Assembly: GCF_900143525.1 (NCBI RefSeq)
Contig: NZ_FREZ01000024.1
Span: 1 to 64,000 of the forward strand
DNA: 64,000 nucleotides
Direction of reading: 5' to 3'
Origin: Ruegeria sp. Alg231-54
GTDB lineage: Bacteria; Pseudomonadota; Alphaproteobacteria; Rhodobacterales; Rhodobacteraceae
Below, one piece after another: positions 24,288 through 32,730 of the stretch. Each line of letters begins with the position of its first letter. The stretch's first letter is position 1. The notes beneath the pieces are model-generated. The model was not told the DNA's origin, did not search any database, and saw only the letters and a list, made by a program, of their open reading frames with translations. A program made the translations under genes and the position numbers.

Positions 24288-25943
24288 TCAGGCAGGGCCA
24301 CCTTGAATGATTATTTTGCGAAACATGCCCGCATCGGCGTGGTAGGAAAGATGACAATGGAATGCCCATTGGCCAGTTACGTCCACTTCGGTTTCGGTAT
24401 AGACGGTAGTTCCCGGTGCAATATTGACAGTGTGTTTGATCGGATCGTACTTGCCCTTGCCGGTATCAAGAATTGACCACATACCATGCAGGTGCATTGG
24501 GTGTGACATCATAGTTTCATTGACAAACTTGAACCGGACCCGCTCCCCGTACAGCAGCTTGATGGGCTCGGCCTCGGAAAGTTTCTCTCCGTTGATCGAC
24601 CAGATGTATCGCTCCATGTTACCAGTCAGACGCACTTCAATTTCGCGTGTTGCCGACCGATCCCTATAACGCGGTTTGCGCGCCTGAAGGTCATCATAGC
24701 TCAGGAATTTTCCGCCGTTCGCCGCCACAGGAGTCAATCCACTACCTGATGCGTAGAAGGGGTCTGCAGCTTTCGTGGTTGAAGCGACGTTGTGGCCCAT
24801 TTTGCTATGGTCCATTCCGCTCATATCCATCATCGAGGAGGTCGCGTTCCCCATGACAGGTTCTTCCACGCCCGCTCCGCTCATAACACCGCTCATATCC
24901 GCCATGGTGAGACGTGGTTTATTGCGAAGAGTTGGAACTGGCCCTGCCATTCCCTCACGCGGGCTCAAAGTGCCTCGGACCAACGCTGTCCGGCCCATCG
25001 ACTCGGCCACAATGCTGTATGCGCGGTCTTCCTTGGGCTGGACGATCACATCATAGGTTTCGGCAACGGAAATGCGGAGCTCATCCACCGTGACCGGCTC
25101 TACATCATTGCCGTCAGCCTGTATAATAGTCATTTTCAGGCCTGGAATCCGCAAGTCAAAATAGGCCATTGCGGAGGAGTTGATTAGCCGTAAACGCACC
25201 TTCTCACCAGGTTTGAATATACCCGTCCAGTTCTGAGCAGTGCTTTCCCCATTGATGGTGGGAGTAAAGCCTTGAACATCTTCGACATCCGTTGGCATCA
25301 TACGCATCCGACCCCACATCTTGCGGTCTTCCAGTGCAGCCCTCAGACCTACGTCACCGGTGTCTTTGATGAGATCCTGTGCGGTGCGTTGTGAACGATT
25401 GTAGTAGTCTGCCGACATTTTCAGGTTGCGCATGATCCGCTTACCTTGATGCGGATGGGTATCAGTCAACTGAACAACATAGTCGCGGTCAGTGCGGATA
25501 CTTTCGCCTCCCTTTGGCTCAATCACGATAGCTCCATAGGCCCCGTCTGGTTCTTGAAACCCGGAATGACTATGAAACCAATAGGTTCCGGCCTGTTTGA
25601 TTGGGAAATTGTATGTGAATGTTTCGCCAGGTTTGATGCCATCAAAACTGATCTTGGGGACACCATCCTGATCAAATGGAAGTATTAGCCCATGCCAATG
25701 GATCGAGGTGCTTTCCCGCAGGTTATTGGTCACATTAATAGTGACGTCCTCGCCTTCCTTGAAGCGAAGTATAGTGGGCGTCTGTGTGCTATTGTAGCCG
25801 ACGCCTTTCTTTCCAAAATCTTCGGTGCCGATCCGGATTTTGTCTACAGTGATATTGTATGTGCCAGCCTGGGCTGTGGTTACAGAGCACAACGCAAGGG
25901 TCGCGCCGGTCAGAGCCGCGCGCAAGGATTTAATGGATGACAT
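24288..25943 (-). CDS. copA: Copper resistance multicopper oxidase CopA
   Basis: This 551-residue protein is a CopA/PcoA-type periplasmic multicopper oxidase, paired with CopB. Copper clusters are intact: SIHWHGLILP, YWFHSHSGFQEPDGAYG, HPMHLHGMW and WAFHCHLSYHADAGMF. A Met/His-rich insert near residues 350-385 (MADMSGVMSGAG, MMDMSGMDHSKMGH) is the expected extra Cu-binding part. The signal (MSSIKSLRAALTGATLALCS) has no twin arginine, although the family is normally Tat-exported; this suggests Sec export or a start further upstream, for which I see no support. AAGGAC precedes the ATG. The small CX5C protein gene lies 206 bases upstream. Confidence 0.94.
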   Translation of the reverse strand: MSSIKSLRAALTGATLALCSVTTAQAGTYNITVDKIRIGTEDFGKKGVGYNSTQTPTILRFKEGEDVTINVTNNLRESTSIHWHGLILPFDQDGVPKISFDGIKPGETFTYNFPIKQAGTYWFHSHSGFQEPDGAYGAIVIEPKGGESIRTDRDYVVQLTDTHPHQGKRIMRNLKMSADYYNRSQRTAQDLIKDTGDVGLRAALEDRKMWGRMRMMPTDVEDVQGFTPTINGESTAQNWTGIFKPGEKVRLRLINSSAMAYFDLRIPGLKMTIIQADGNDVEPVTVDELRISVAETYDVIVQPKEDRAYSIVAESMGRTALVRGTLSPREGMAGPVPTLRNKPRLTMADMSGVMSGAGVEEPVMGNATSSMMDMSGMDHSKMGHNVASTTKAADPFYASGSGLTPVAANGGKFLSYDDLQARKPRYRDRSATREIEVRLTGNMERYIWSINGEKLSEAEPIKLLYGERVRFKFVNETMMSHPMHLHGMWSILDTGKGKYDPIKHTVNIAPGTTVYTETEVDVTGQWAFHCHLSYHADAGMFRKIIIQGGPA

Positions 25944-26149
25944 TGTCAGTCCTTGTAAAGATTATTGGTATTGACGAAATCCACTGCGAGCAGTCACTGC
26001 GCACAGAAACGTGAAGATATCAGGATCGTTCACGAAACTGCTTCGACGCATTCCCAAACTTCTCCTGCAACCCTTTCAAGGCTAAGAGAAGACAACGAAA
26101 TGTCTATGAAAGATACGACTGACAAGGCAGTGGAGTCAGGAGCTTGAGT

Positions 26150-26473
26150 TCAAGCTTTGGGAGGCGGGACACGAGTCTCGGGACCGGCCAACCTTTTGTT
26201 AGGTTCGGTCAGAGGAACTGAAAGCTTTATCACGGTTTCAGAAATGGCGCGGTCATACCAAAACTGAAAGGCAACCGAGTTCTCACAGCCTATTGCCTGG
26301 TGGCACCGAGCAGAACTGAGAGTTGCACTTAAGGCGGATGTTTCAAGCTGTTCTGCAACGAAACTGTCCGAACGGATATCAGCAGCAACCGCCATAGGGG
26401 CAAGAAACGAGGATGCAGTCAGCGCAATTGCCAACAGCATTGAAATCCACAGTTTTCCCGCCTGTTGGCGCAT
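26150..26473 (-). CDS. Small exported CX5C protein (copy 1)
   Basis: This 107-residue protein has a signal peptide (WISMLLAIALTASSFLAPMAVA), a CHxxxxC motif (ARCHQAIGC) and a proline-rich end (TRVPPPKA). I know no firm function. Three other proteins in this window share the same plan, at 34357, 45610 and 53604. All sit inside metal operons, so a shared periplasmic metal role is likely. The pattern recalls the short CopL/DUF2946-type proteins of copper operons, an association I could not test. It lies upstream of copA with a 206-base spacer. The start codon follows TATAAAATA with no good ribosome site. Confidence 0.65.
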   Translation of the reverse strand: MRQQAGKLWISMLLAIALTASSFLAPMAVAADIRSDSFVAEQLETSALSATLSSARCHQAIGCENSVAFQFWYDRAISETVIKLSVPLTEPNKRLAGPETRVPPPKA

Positions 26474-26495
26474 TATTTTATAGTTCCTTGTCCTT

Positions 26496-26510
26496 TTGAC
26501 TACTGGTCAA
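26496..26510. promoter_or_regulatory. Palindrome upstream of CX5C/copA genes
   Basis: TTGAC-TACTG-GTCAA is a perfect 5-bp inverted repeat centred about 30 bases before the start at 26473. On the minus strand it reads TTGACCAGTAGTCAA, then ACTATAAAATA. This may combine promoter elements with a repressor or activator site for the copA unit. It does not match the CueR-type boxes found elsewhere in the window. Confidence 0.4.
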
Positions 26511-26696
26511 GTAGTTGGGTATGATTTGCAATTCAAGAGCGGAACTCCGAAAAATTTATAATATAGATTCAACTTCTTGAGAGCCATTGGAAGAAGGCAA
26601 ACCTGTTTGATTTGAGTCGACGAACTAGACCTAGGTTCGGCAAAAAAAGCCTAATATTTCACCATTTTGTTCTCACGATTTTGCGAAAGGAGCGAC

Positions 26697-26727
26697 CTGA
26701 CCTTCCTGCTTGGCAAGGCCGGGTGAG
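26697..26727 (+). promoter_or_regulatory. Decayed MerR/CueR-type promoter
   Basis: CTGACC-TTCCTGCTTGGCAAGGCCG lies 5' of the decayed gene pair at 26752, just where the intact copy at 57784 has its CueR-type box (57723-57753). The palindrome arms (TTCC..GG.AAGG) are partly kept, but the -35 has lost its first T and the -10 position reads GGTGAG. It is therefore probably a dead relic. Confidence 0.45.
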
Positions 26728-26751
26728 TTTGTGATCTAGGACTGTTGGAGC

Positions 26752-27060
26752 ATGTCAGATAATCATCAATCAGGCCCACAGGAGGATTGCGTAAAAGGAA
26801 CCGCTGGTAACGCTATAGAATTGGTGATGATGGCCTGTCGCATCATTGTGGTCTTGCAGATCGTTTTTATTTTCTGGTTGGTCGGGCCGTTGGCGGGCTC
26901 TCTAAGTCACGCAGTCTGCCCGTACCGAAGAACCCATTCGTGGCCCTCAACTTCATGCATAAGGTTATGGGAATTTCCCGTCATTCGACCACGAAAATAC
27001 CCAAGCACCCGAATTCAATCGAAGCCTGGGCAAAATTGCACGCGAAAGCCGACGGCAATC
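26752..27060 (+). pseudogene. Decayed copy of DUF2933-like gene
   Basis: The first 60 codons resemble the protein at 57784: MMACRIIVVLQIVFIFWLVG here, against MMACCIVMVLPIVFYFMAGG there. Near 26930 the match moves into another frame (VALNFMHKVMGISRHSTTK against GAHFLLHKAMGKSCHSTK). The original frame then becomes arginine- and serine-rich nonsense. A frameshift and many substitutions mark this as an inactive duplicate. It is followed by the matching relic of the lipoprotein gene, in the same order as the intact pair. Confidence 0.7.
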
Positions 27061-27067
27061 TCCGACT

Positions 27068-27274
27068 ATGGAGTATCTGCGCGCCCGGTCGGCGGCCGCA
27101 GAACCTTCGACTACGCTTGCACTGTCGGCTTGCGCGCCACGCGCAAAATTTTCCTCCTTGCAGCTACTGTCCTCCGACGATTGCTTGCTCCAGGATTGCC
27201 ATGTTCAGTTGTCAGGCACAGAAGGCGATGCCAGTCTTAACTACGACAACGGTCGCGAAAGGCTTGTCAGCTGA
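27068..27274 (+). pseudogene. Decayed copy of small lipoprotein gene
   Basis: This 68-codon frame aligns end to end with the lipoprotein at 58105: LALSACAPRAKFSSLQ against LSLVACAPRPKLCPLQ, QDCHVQLSGTEGDASL against QGCQVQWEGADGGAYF, and NGRERLVS against DGREGFVS. The frame is open, but the hydrophobic signal core is broken by charged and proline residues and one cysteine is lost. Together with the frameshifted neighbour upstream, I regard it as a relic, though a diverged working protein cannot be excluded. Confidence 0.6.
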
Positions 27275-27585
27275 TCACACGGAATTGCTTCTTTGTACCC
27301 GAACACCATTATTCCGCCTTGCAACGCCGAGATCACTATCTCGAGTTATTTGACACATGGAATGCCACCACTCGGGTAACTGGAATTCCAAACATCAGAA
27401 TATCTTTGTTGGGCGGATTTCGATGTGACAACACTCTTATCGGACAGGCTTAGCGGTTCGACCAATGGCTTACCTCTGATTCATCGAAGAAAATAAAGCG
27501 CGCAAATGAACCAGAAACCCGGAACAAACAAAGATGCTTCTGACGAGATGACCGGGTCCTTCTACGGAAGCCATACAAACAGTAT
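27275..27585. other. Intergenic region between relic and Rieske gene
   Basis: These 311 bases separate the convergent relic pair and the Rieske gene. Several short frames exist, but none has a ribosome site or recognisable residues. ATTCC repeats and small palindromes occur (GAATTCC-like near 27360-27390), and I cannot assign a function to them. Confidence 0.45.
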
Positions 27586-28134
27586 TCAGCCGATCTTGAT
27601 CCGCGTATCCGAGGTAAACTCATATGGCGGTACGTCGAGGTTGCGCGGTGCTGGGCCTTTGCGAATGCGGCCCGACGTGTCGTAATGCGAACCGTGGCAA
27701 GGGCAGAACCAACCGTCCCAGTCTCCAACAGGTTCGCTGCCGCCCTGCCCCAGCGGTATGCAGCCCAGATGGGTACAGACACCGACCACCACAAGCCATT
27801 CCGGACGTTGGACGCGGGCCGCGTCCGGTTCTGGATCAATCATCGGCACTGTATCGTCTTCCTGGGCCAATTCGATACGTTCTGTGGTCCGATGGTCAAT
27901 GAAGACTGGCTTGCCCTTCCATTTCACCGTTATTCGTGTTCCCGGCCCTACCCCTTCCAGATCGACATCAACTACAGCCTGAGCTGACACATCGGCGCTT
28001 GGGTTCATGCTGTTGATCAAAGGCCAGATAGCCGCGCCAGTGGCAACGACCACTGCACTTGTTGTGGCATAATACAAAAAGTCACGCCGGGATTCGTCTC
28101 TTGGGGGTTTTCTTCTTTCTGAGATATCAGACAT
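27586..28134 (-). CDS. Rieske iron-sulfur protein, bc1 type
   Basis: This 182-residue protein matches the Rieske subunit of the cytochrome bc1 complex (PetA), which moves electrons from quinol to cytochrome c. A Tat-type N-terminus (DESRRDFLYYATTSAVVVATG) anchors it. The cluster-binding motifs are CTHLGC and CPCHGSHYD. I start at MSDISERR (28134), where GGAGG lies at good spacing. No cytochrome b or c1 gene accompanies it, so it is an orphan copy on mobile DNA. It ends the long metal operon, 131 bases after the preceding gene. It may swap into the host bc1 complex or serve a separate chain. Confidence 0.9.
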   Translation of the reverse strand: MSDISERRKPPRDESRRDFLYYATTSAVVVATGAAIWPLINSMNPSADVSAQAVVDVDLEGVGPGTRITVKWKGKPVFIDHRTTERIELAQEDDTVPMIDPEPDAARVQRPEWLVVVGVCTHLGCIPLGQGGSEPVGDWDGWFCPCHGSHYDTSGRIRKGPAPRNLDVPPYEFTSDTRIKIG

Positions 28135-28265
28135 AACGTTCCTCCAACCTGTCCGTACCTCGCCGTCATATTGCAACGGCTTGGCCCGAGGGATTGAGCA
28201 TGTTGCCCTATTTCCATCAGTTTGTGGCGATCATGGGTCCTCCATGGTTTTCCTAACGGTTCTTC

Positions 28266-28709
28266 TCAATCAGGCCGTTCTGATACTGCCCACGCGGCAT
28301 TTGGTCCGTACAGCAGCCAGCCATAAAGGATGCCGCCAACAAACGCGGGAAAAACGCCTGAAGCAATGAAAAGACCGGTGTTCTCTTGCCCGCCAAAATA
28401 TCCAAACCGGGCGTCAATCCGGCTGCACAGAACGGCGCAATAGCTACCGACTACCGCGACGACCAGCACTGCCCGCCACAGCGCGGCGTTACCCCAGTAC
28501 CGGAACTCCACCCAAACCAGCGTTGCGACGCCGATCACCGCGCCCATGGCTAGCCCGCAAGTCAAAGTCCACACGGTTTTGCCGGCAAGGCTGCCCTGTG
28601 GAAACAACATCATGCCCCAGACAACCAAATAGAACAGCTCTGCCAACGTAGTTAGCAAAATTGCTGTTCCCAACACTGCATAAAAGCGGATCGCGGGTTG
28701 TGCGGTCAT
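28266..28709 (-). CDS. Unknown four-helix membrane protein
   Basis: This 147-residue protein starts at MTAQPAIRFYAVLG (28709), just after the stop of the DUF2933-like gene. It has four hydrophobic helices (YAVLGTAILLTTLAELFYLVVW, LAMGAVIGVATLVWVEF, AVLVVAVVGSYCAVLC, and FPAFVGGILYGWLLYGP) joined by short loops. I do not recognise the family. The tight link to the preceding gene and to the permease suggests a membrane partner in the same process. GAGAACG is a weak ribosome site. Confidence 0.65.
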   Translation of the reverse strand: MTAQPAIRFYAVLGTAILLTTLAELFYLVVWGMMLFPQGSLAGKTVWTLTCGLAMGAVIGVATLVWVEFRYWGNAALWRAVLVVAVVGSYCAVLCSRIDARFGYFGGQENTGLFIASGVFPAFVGGILYGWLLYGPNAAWAVSERPD

Positions 28710-28714
28710 CGTTC

Positions 28715-28993
28715 TCAGTGCTTGCCGTGGCCGCGATGCATGAAGAAGTGGATGCCCACGCAGGCCAGTAGGAACAGCAACGGGGAACTGAGCAGCGGAT
28801 AGATTACATCGCGGTATTCCCAGCCCAGTACAGCGGCGCCGAAGGCTAACGCCGCGGCGACTGGAAGCCAATTACGTTTGGCGTGCCCGCTCGGTTGTGA
28901 TTCTTTTTCTACCACTTCGGACGAGTGTTGCGGGGTGCTCTGTTCAACTTTGTCACGCTGGACATGGGTTTTTTCGGCGTTTGAATGGGTCAT
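28715..28993 (-). CDS. DUF2933-like small membrane protein
   Basis: This 92-residue protein has about 40 polar N-terminal residues, then two hydrophobic helices and a His-rich end (HFFMHRGHGKH). The pattern 'PLLxLLxCxGxHxxMHrgHgk' is typical of DUF2933 proteins, which often lie near copper or heavy-metal genes. The mature C-terminal histidines might bind metal. AAGGAGG precedes the ATG, which overlaps the permease stop (ATGA). A second member with a CSH motif is at 57784, and a relic at 26752. Confidence 0.75.
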   Translation of the reverse strand: MTHSNAEKTHVQRDKVEQSTPQHSSEVVEKESQPSGHAKRNWLPVAAALAFGAAVLGWEYRDVIYPLLSSPLLFLLACVGIHFFMHRGHGKH

Positions 28994-30324
28994 GGCAGAT
29001 TTGCCTCCTTATTGATGATCCAGTGTTTGAGAAATGTGCGCTCGTAAGCGAAGACCAGAACGATGCCAGCAACGGCATAGACCACGATCATCGGGTCCGA
29101 GCGCAGTTTGAGTGCTGTGAATGCGATCAAGACCACGGCATCCAGCGCCAGGGCGGTCAGCAAGACCCAGCCCCGAGCGCTGATCTGACCGCGCAGCCGG
29201 CGCCAAACACCCCAATGCACGGCCATGTCCATCACCAGGTAAAAGAACGCCCCCAGCGAGGCGATGCGCGACAGGTCGAACAGCACCGCCAGCAACCCGG
29301 CGATGACAACCGTGTAGATCAGCGTGTGCGACTGGATACTGCCCGTCATGCCGAAATGGCTGTGTGGGATCATCTTCATGTCGGTCAGCATTGCTAGCAT
29401 CCGCGACACAGCGAACACACTGGCAATCAGCCCTGAGGCGGTGGCGACCATTGCCAACGCAACAGTCAAGTAAAACCCACCCTGCCCCAGCACCGGTCGG
29501 GCGACCTCGGCCAGGGCATAGTCCTGTGCGGCACGAATCTGGTCCGGTGGCAGGCTTGTACCCACAGCGAAGGCCACCAACAGATAGACTACTGCGCAGA
29601 TCGCAATCGAAATCATGATGGTGCGCCCGACGTTGCGATGCGGATCGACGATCTCGGCGCCGCTGTTGGTGATTGTGGTGAAGCCCTTGAACGCAAGGAT
29701 CGACAGGGCCACAGACGCAATGAACCCCAGAGGTCGGGTGGACGCAGAACCCTGCGCCTGCCAGTCCCCGCCCGCGGCCCAAAGCGCGACAACGCCAAAG
29801 ATCGCGATCCCGCCGATCTTGAGCGCCGACATGACGATGGACCACAAACCCACCGAGCGGTTCCCGGACCGGTTGACCGCATAGGCAAAGACAATCAGCG
29901 CCACCGCGACCACAGGCACCAACGGCCCGTCCTCGATATCGAAAGGCCTGAGCGCATAGGTGGCGAAGGTGCGTGCCACGAGGCTTTCGTTGATCACCAT
30001 CGACAACGCCATCATCAGCGAAGCCGCCGCCGCCACTGCTCCCGGCCCGTAGGCCTTTGTCAGGATCATCGCGATTCCGCCCGAGGACGGCCAGGCGTTG
30101 GACATGGCGATGTAGGTATAGGCGCTGAAGGCCGTCACAATCGCTCCAAATACGAAGGACAGTGGAAACCACGGCCCCGCTAACCCGGCGATCTGACCCG
30201 TCAGCGCGAAGATTCCGGCGCCGATCATCACGCCCGTGCCCATGGCCACCGCGCCTGTCAGCGAGATCGAGCCCGACTTCAGGCCGCCCCCGCCCCCGTG
30301 CGTCATATTCTGATGCGTACTCAA
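28990..30324 (-). CDS. APC-superfamily permease
   Basis: This 444-residue protein belongs to the amino acid-polyamine-organocation transporters. About twelve hydrophobic segments are present, starting with LTGAVAMGTGVMIGAGIFAL, which carries the family's first-helix GxGIF-type motif, and continuing with SFVFGAIVTAFSAYTYIAM. The substrate cannot be read from sequence. It is translated together with the P-type ATPase upstream (stop and start overlap at 30321-30324) and the DUF2933-like gene downstream. Such permeases recur in copper islands; a role in supplying or exporting thiol compounds or amino acids is only a guess. Confidence 0.88.
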   Translation of the reverse strand: MSTHQNMTHGGGGGLKSGSISLTGAVAMGTGVMIGAGIFALTGQIAGLAGPWFPLSFVFGAIVTAFSAYTYIAMSNAWPSSGGIAMILTKAYGPGAVAAAASLMMALSMVINESLVARTFATYALRPFDIEDGPLVPVVAVALIVFAYAVNRSGNRSVGLWSIVMSALKIGGIAIFGVVALWAAGGDWQAQGSASTRPLGFIASVALSILAFKGFTTITNSGAEIVDPHRNVGRTIMISIAICAVVYLLVAFAVGTSLPPDQIRAAQDYALAEVARPVLGQGGFYLTVALAMVATASGLIASVFAVSRMLAMLTDMKMIPHSHFGMTGSIQSHTLIYTVVIAGLLAVLFDLSRIASLGAFFYLVMDMAVHWGVWRRLRGQISARGWVLLTALALDAVVLIAFTALKLRSDPMIVVYAVAGIVLVFAYERTFLKHWIINKEANLP

Positions 30325-32663
30325 ATCTTCGCCCCCCGCAGGCGTAGCGCATTGAGTACCACCGAGATCGACGATGCGCTCATGGCGAAAGCAGCGAACA
30401 TAGGACTAATCAGGATGCCGAAGAGTGGGAACAGCAGGCCTGCCGCTACCGGAACGCCCGAGGCGTTATAGATCAGGGCAAAGAAAAGGTTCTGGCGAAT
30501 ATTGCGCATGGTGGCGCGCGCCAGCCTGCGGGCACGCACGATGCCATCGAGGCTGCCGTTGACCAGCGTGAAGCCTGCGCTTTCGATCGCCACGTCCGCG
30601 CCGGTACCCATAGCGATGCCTACATCGGCTTGTGCCAGCGCCGGCGCGTCGTTCACACCATCACCGGCCATGGCGACCTTACCTCCTTTCTCCTGCAACT
30701 CGCGGATGATGCGGGCCTTGTCCTCGGGCAGAACGTCGGCACGAATCTCGTCAATACCCAGTCGTTCGGCTACCGCCTTCGCTGTGCGTTCGTTGTCGCC
30801 GGTCGCCATGATGATGCGGAACCCCAGTTCGTGCAGCGCCTTCAGTGCGGCAGGTGTGGTTTCCTTGACCGGGTCGGCGACGCTGACCAGACCGGCCACC
30901 GCTCCGTCCAGCATCACGAACATCACCGTTTCACCCTGATCACGGCGCGCGTCGGCCTTGGCTATCAGATCGGCTGCCTCGAGCCCAAGATCGGTGACCA
31001 GTTTCAAGTTGCCAAGCGCGACCGGGCGACCACCCACCGTGCCTTTTACGCCCTTGCCGGTCACCGCCTCGAAATCGCTGGCGTCGGACAATACCACGCC
31101 ACGTTCCTCGGCACCGGTGACGATCGCTTCGGCCAACGGGTGCTCCGATCCCTTTTCCAGCGTAGCGGCCAGCCGCAGAACCTCTGCCTCGTCATGGCCG
31201 GGTTCGGGAAGCACGGCGACAAGGCGCGGCTTTCCCATGGTGAGGGTGCCGGTTTTGTCTACGATTAAGGTTTCGATCTTCTCGAACCTCTCCAGAGCCT
31301 CGGCATTTTTGATCAGAACGCCGGCCTGAGCCCCGCGCCCGGTAGCCGTCATGATCGACATCGGAGTGGCAAGGCCAAGTGCGCACGGGCATGCGATGAT
31401 CAATACTGACACCGCTGCAATCAGAGCGTAAGACAGAGCCGGGGCTGGTCCCCAGATCGCCCACGCGATAAAAGCCAACGCAGCTATGCCGATGACCGCC
31501 GGCACGAACCAGCCCGCCACTTTGTCAGCGTATTTCTGAATCGGCGCGCGAGAGCGCTGCGCGTTGGCCACCATCTCAACGATCTGCGACAGCATCGTGT
31601 CAGCACCCACACGGGTTGCCTCGATCACAAGGCTACCGGTGCCATTGATCGTGGCCCCCGTAACCGGCTCGCCCTGTACCTTCTCGACCGGAACCGGCTC
31701 GCCAGAGATCATGCTTTCGTCAACAGATGAGCGACCTTCGAGCACAACGCCGTCTACTGGCACTTTGTCGCCGGGGCGTACCCGAAGTCGGTCGCCAACC
31801 TGAACCTCTTCAAGCGGGATTTCCTCTTCAGTTCTGTCAGGTCGGATAATTCGGGCCGTCTTTGCAGCCATATCCAGCAAAGCACGGATCGCCTTTCCGG
31901 TGCCTTCACGTGCACGCAGCTCCATCACCTGCCCGAGCAGAACAAGTGTAACGATAACTGCGGCTGCCTCGAAATAGACCCCTACATGGCCTGCTGAATC
32001 GCGAAAACCGTCTGGAAAAATTTGGGGCATCAATACGGCTACAACGCTGAACAGCCACGCTGCCGTCACCCCCATGGCAATCAACGAGAACATGTTCAGG
32101 TTCATAGTGCGGAACGAATTCCACCCCCGTTCCAGAAATGGCCAGCCGCACCACAGGACGACGGGTGTGCCAAGTACCAGTTCGATCCATAGGGTCGTGC
32201 GTTCACCAAAAATTTCTCGCACGCCTGACAGCCCCACATAGGGGCCCATCGTGAAAACCAAGAGCGGCAGCGTCAGAACCGCGCCCACCCAAAGGCGACG
32301 GGTGAAATCCACCAGTTCGGGGTTCGGCCCCTCGTCGACCATCGTCGCGCTTTCCAGCTCCAGCCCCATGCCGCAGAGTGGGCAAGGCCCAGGTTTGGTT
32401 TGCCGCACCTGTGGATGCATCGGGCAGGTATAAACTGCTCCGTCATAGCCTGCGGGAACGACGTCATATTCACCGCCGTCAGTTTCGGTGAATGCGTCAC
32501 TATGATGCGCATGTGTGTCGACGGCGCCCTCGGGTACAAGGTGCATTCCGCATTTGGGGCAGTTGCCCGGCTCAGATTGACGCACGTCAGGATGCATTGG
32601 GCAGACATAGGCGACCTCGGCCGCAATGTTTGCGTGGGTTCCGGTGTCGTGGACTTCTGTCAT
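30321..32663 (-). CDS. Copper-type P1B ATPase with two HMBD domains
   Basis: This 780-residue pump exports Cu(I), or possibly Ag(I), from the cytoplasm. I start at MTEVHDTG (32663), with AGGGA upstream. Instead of the usual CxxC HMA domains, the N-terminus has two heavy-metal-binding repeats (YVCPMHPDVRQSEPGNCPKC and YTCPMHPQVRQTKPGPCPLC) around a His patch (DTHAHHSDAF). Core motifs are intact: IIACPCALG, DKTGTLTMG, SEHPLAEAI and GDGVNDAPAL. It overlaps the APC permease gene by four bases. This is the second Cu-type ATPase in the window; the other (46540) carries two HMA domains and lies with cueR, so the two may serve different supply routes. Confidence 0.95.
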   Translation of the reverse strand: MTEVHDTGTHANIAAEVAYVCPMHPDVRQSEPGNCPKCGMHLVPEGAVDTHAHHSDAFTETDGGEYDVVPAGYDGAVYTCPMHPQVRQTKPGPCPLCGMGLELESATMVDEGPNPELVDFTRRLWVGAVLTLPLLVFTMGPYVGLSGVREIFGERTTLWIELVLGTPVVLWCGWPFLERGWNSFRTMNLNMFSLIAMGVTAAWLFSVVAVLMPQIFPDGFRDSAGHVGVYFEAAAVIVTLVLLGQVMELRAREGTGKAIRALLDMAAKTARIIRPDRTEEEIPLEEVQVGDRLRVRPGDKVPVDGVVLEGRSSVDESMISGEPVPVEKVQGEPVTGATINGTGSLVIEATRVGADTMLSQIVEMVANAQRSRAPIQKYADKVAGWFVPAVIGIAALAFIAWAIWGPAPALSYALIAAVSVLIIACPCALGLATPMSIMTATGRGAQAGVLIKNAEALERFEKIETLIVDKTGTLTMGKPRLVAVLPEPGHDEAEVLRLAATLEKGSEHPLAEAIVTGAEERGVVLSDASDFEAVTGKGVKGTVGGRPVALGNLKLVTDLGLEAADLIAKADARRDQGETVMFVMLDGAVAGLVSVADPVKETTPAALKALHELGFRIIMATGDNERTAKAVAERLGIDEIRADVLPEDKARIIRELQEKGGKVAMAGDGVNDAPALAQADVGIAMGTGADVAIESAGFTLVNGSLDGIVRARRLARATMRNIRQNLFFALIYNASGVPVAAGLLFPLFGILISPMFAAFAMSASSISVVLNALRLRGAKI

Positions 32664-32730
32664 GTTCTGATCCCTGGTTTGAGCGTTGGTTGTAGAGCCG
32701 TTTGTTTTCGCAAAGGTCCGGCACAGTCCT

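Noticed and set aside
29009..30352. A 447-codon minus-strand frame overlapping the APC permease
   Set aside because: It is the same length and position as the permease in another frame, Arg/His/Gly-rich with no domain. It is a shadow of high-GC coding sequence.
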